Position numbers and translations under genes: made by a program. Below the pieces are notes generated by a model. That model saw only the letters and a program-made list of their open reading frames with translations, did no database searches and was not told where the DNA came from. From JBGSOV01 sp964558715 (GTDB taxonomy: Bacteria; Patescibacteriota; Gracilibacteria; CAIRYL01; GCA-016699755): a DNA stretch of 64,000 nucleotides. Positions 62,093-64,000 of the stretch are shown here, one piece after another (the stretch's first letter is position 1; each line of letters opens with the position of its first letter). The stretch covers positions 1 through 64,000 of the forward strand of contig CAZLFD010000002.1 of NCBI GenBank assembly GCA_964558715.1. The letters are read 5' to 3'.

Positions 62093-62811
62093 TTTCTATT
62101 TTTTGCAGAATGAAAAAACCACCATTGATCGAGTTTTCTGAAATTAAAAAGTCTTACCAGATGGGTGAGATCGTCACCGAGGTCTTGCACGGCGTGAAGC
62201 TAAAGATAGACAGTGGCGAGTTCGTGGCGGTGATGGGTCCGAGTGGTTCGGGCAAATCGACGATGATGAACATCATGGGATTTTTGGATTCCCCGACAAG
62301 CGGGCATTATGCTTTTAATGGTACAGAGGTGGAAGATTTTGATGAAGATACACTTGCCGAAATCCGCAATCGCGAAATCGGATTTGTGTTTCAGATGTTC
62401 TATCTACTCAGCAAGATGAGCGCGTTCGATAATGTGAAATTGCCGATGCTTTACGCCAATGTGCCAGACAGCGAGCAAGAAGACCGCGCCAAGCGCGCCT
62501 TAAAAGCAGTGGGGTTAGAAGACCGCATGCACCACAAACCGAATGAATTGAGTGGAGGCCAGCAACAACGTGTTTCTATCGCCCGTTCACTGGTGAATGA
62601 GCCGAAGGTGATCTTCGCCGATGAGCCAACGGGGAATTTGGATAGTGTTTCGAGTGTCGAAATCATGGATATCTTTGGCAAGCTCCACGCGCAAGGGAAG
62701 ACCATCATCATGGTCACGCATGAAGATGATATCGCCGCACATGCCGAAAGGATATTGATGGTAAAAGACGGCATGATCATCAAAGATAAAAAGAGAGCCG
62801 CGCACCGCTGA
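62089..62811 (+). CDS. MacB/LolD-type ABC transporter ATPase
   Basis: 240 residues with all nucleotide-binding motifs: Walker A MGPSGSGKSTMMNIMGFLD, Q-loop FVFQMFYLLSKMSAFDNVKL, signature NELSGGQQQRVSIARSL, Walker B VIFADEPTGNLDS and the switch His in IIMVTHEDD. Length and motifs place it in the MacB/LolD/FtsE group. ATGA overlap with the adaptor gene; a second start at 62110 (MKKPPLIEF) is also possible. The permease follows after 5 bases. Confidence 0.93.
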   Translation: MISIFCRMKKPPLIEFSEIKKSYQMGEIVTEVLHGVKLKIDSGEFVAVMGPSGSGKSTMMNIMGFLDSPTSGHYAFNGTEVEDFDEDTLAEIRNREIGFVFQMFYLLSKMSAFDNVKLPMLYANVPDSEQEDRAKRALKAVGLEDRMHHKPNELSGGQQQRVSIARSLVNEPKVIFADEPTGNLDSVSSVEIMDIFGKLHAQGKTIIMVTHEDDIAAHAERILMVKDGMIIKDKKRAAHR

Positions 62812-62816
62812 ATGTC

Positions 62817-64000
62817 ATGAAAAATACTTCGCTTGTATTGCGGCTGGCTTTCGCGGGCATTTTTGAAAACCGCATCCGTGCATTTCTGACGATGCTGGGG
62901 ATTATTATCGGTGTGGCCGCGGTAATTGCAATCATGTCAATCGGTGCCGGCGCGCAAAGCTTGATTACAGGATCGATTCAGAAAATGGGAACGAATCTGG
63001 TGGGAGTATTGCCTGGTGCAAGTAACGACAGCGGCCCGCCCGCAGCAGCACAAGGGATCATCATCACCACGCTTACTTACGACGATGCCAAGGCACTAGA
63101 GAACTTGCCGCATATCGATGGTATTTCGGCATACGCTAATGGCAATGGCGAAATCGTTGCCGGGCGCGAAACGGTGAATGGCACCTTTAGCGGTGTTACT
63201 GCGGCGTACCCCATCGTCGAGAATCACGAAGTAGAATTCGGCCGCTTTTATACCGACAGTGAAGAGCGGACGAGTAAGCGCGTTGCCGTGCTCGGCGCCG
63301 AAATGAAGGATGAACTTTTTCCTAACATTCCAACCCAAAATGTCATCGGTGAAAAAGTGAAGATCAAAGACGCCAAATTCACCATAATCGGCGTGCTCGA
63401 GAAAAAAGGGTCTTCGCTCGCCAGTAATCCCGATAATCAGGTGTTTGTTCCGCTCTCGACCGCACAAAAAATATTGCTCGGGCAACAGCATCTCGGGCTT
63501 ATCCGCATTCAAGTCGACGAAGAACGCTACGTGCCGATCGCCATGAAAAGCATCGAAGACACCCTGCGCTATCGCCATAAAATCGATAATCCCGAAGATG
63601 ACGATTTTTCTGTACGCTCGCTCAGCCAGGCGCTAGAAACCTTGACTTCGGTAACCGACGCGCTCAAATTCTTTCTCGCTAGCATCGCCGCTATTTCGCT
63701 GATTGTTGGAGGAATCGGCATTACCAATATCATGCTGATGACGGTGAAGGAAAGGACGCGCGAAATCGGGCTCAAAAAAGCTATCGGTGCCAAACCATCG
63801 CAAATCCAGAATCAGTTCATCCTCGAAGCACTCATCATCACCGGTATCGGCGGCACTTTAGGGATAATCCTCGGCGCCAGTTTGTCGTATCTTATCGCGG
63901 TGGTGGCTTGGAATTTGGAATACACTTGGGAATTCCACGTTTCGTTTTTCTCTGTCGCCCTCTCCTTTTTCGTCGCCCTCTTTGTCGGCGTGGTCTTTGG
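62817..64000 (+). CDS. MacB-like ABC transporter permease, partial
   Basis: At least 394 residues, cut by the window end. ATG at 62817; the ATG at 62812 stops at once. First membrane helix FLTMLGIIIGVAAVIAIMSI (about 24-45), then a large outside (MacB_PCD) domain with a Gly/Pro/Ala-rich loop (GASNDSGPPAAAQG), then FtsX-type helices: FFLASIAAISLIVGGIGITN, with the motif TNIMLMTVKERTREIGLKKA, IGAKPSQI, and FILEALIITGIGGTLGIILG. This is the standard MacB/FtsX layout. It ends the three-gene adaptor-ATPase-permease operon as far as the window shows. Confidence 0.93.
   Translation, partial: MKNTSLVLRLAFAGIFENRIRAFLTMLGIIIGVAAVIAIMSIGAGAQSLITGSIQKMGTNLVGVLPGASNDSGPPAAAQGIIITTLTYDDAKALENLPHIDGISAYANGNGEIVAGRETVNGTFSGVTAAYPIVENHEVEFGRFYTDSEERTSKRVAVLGAEMKDELFPNIPTQNVIGEKVKIKDAKFTIIGVLEKKGSSLASNPDNQVFVPLSTAQKILLGQQHLGLIRIQVDEERYVPIAMKSIEDTLRYRHKIDNPEDDDFSVRSLSQALETLTSVTDALKFFLASIAAISLIVGGIGITNIMLMTVKERTREIGLKKAIGAKPSQIQNQFILEALIITGIGGTLGIILGASLSYLIAVVAWNLEYTWEFHVSFFSVALSFFVALFVGVVF

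Noticed and set aside
1..64000. Recoding of UGA as Gly (code 25), as in some Gracilibacteria
   Set aside because: Many genes end at UGA at the expected family length, and coupled ATGA overlaps are used, so UGA is a stop.

Overview
The window reads as one stretch of a bacterial chromosome using the standard code (UGA ends many genes), roughly half G+C and densely packed. Several traits point to the Candidate Phyla Radiation (Patescibacteria): a threonyl-tRNA synthetase without its TGS domain, a Cys-less sunset-like domain, a giant secreted protein with Trp-rich GYAW/GWI repeats, an SLH-anchored subtilase, and VanW, MltG and four-helix-bundle proteins. An oxidative pentose phosphate set, aconitase plus isocitrate dehydrogenase, and ilvE/ilvN/proB make it metabolically richer than most of that group; a Peregrinibacteria-like lineage is possible, but this is inference. 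Almost no gene has a Shine-Dalgarno sequence.

Layout. 0-9 kb: ybaB, an RNA uracil methyltransferase behind a membrane protein, a Trm11-like methyltransferase, tRNA-Asn, a 1014-residue orphan, an FNR-type reductase and DoxX. 9-13.4 kb: acn, a four-helix-bundle gene and icd. 13.6-27.4 kb: the giant surface protein, a HAD phosphatase, a beta-phosphoglucomutase/GH65 phosphorylase fusion (alpha-glucobiose use) and the S-layer subtilase. 27.5-35 kb: mltG, zwf-pgl, a small orphan and tal-pgi-gnd. 35-45 kb: glutaredoxin, ilvE, leuS, dus, a bL33-like gene, thrS and small genes. 45-54.7 kb: rpoB, ssb, rpoC, rpsL, rpsG, ilvN. 54.8-64 kb: tRNA-Leu, a decayed IS1595-type transposase, tRNA-Pro, vanW, proB, a sugar-phosphate transferase and a MacAB-like operon cut by the window end.

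The most interesting signal is the 41.70-41.86 kb leader of thrS. A promoter is followed within a few bases by a 16-codon reading frame with five Thr codons, then by mutually exclusive hairpins, the last a terminator with a T run: the layout of a leader-peptide transcription attenuator controlled by charged tRNA-Thr. The leader frame may be leaderless. Other points: ssb lies between rpoB and rpoC; a perfect CsoR/CstR-like palindrome lies at 44.06 kb; and two families of short intergenic repeats recur, often side by side.

Working together: pgi, zwf, pgl, gnd and tal give an oxidative pentose phosphate route supplying NADPH; aconitase and NADP-type isocitrate dehydrogenase supply 2-oxoglutarate and NADPH, feeding glutamate into proB and the IlvE transaminase; the GH65 fusion feeds glucose 6-phosphate into this hub. 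Envelope genes (mltG, vanW, sugar transferase, SLH protease, giant repeat protein) suggest a peptidoglycan wall with an S-layer.
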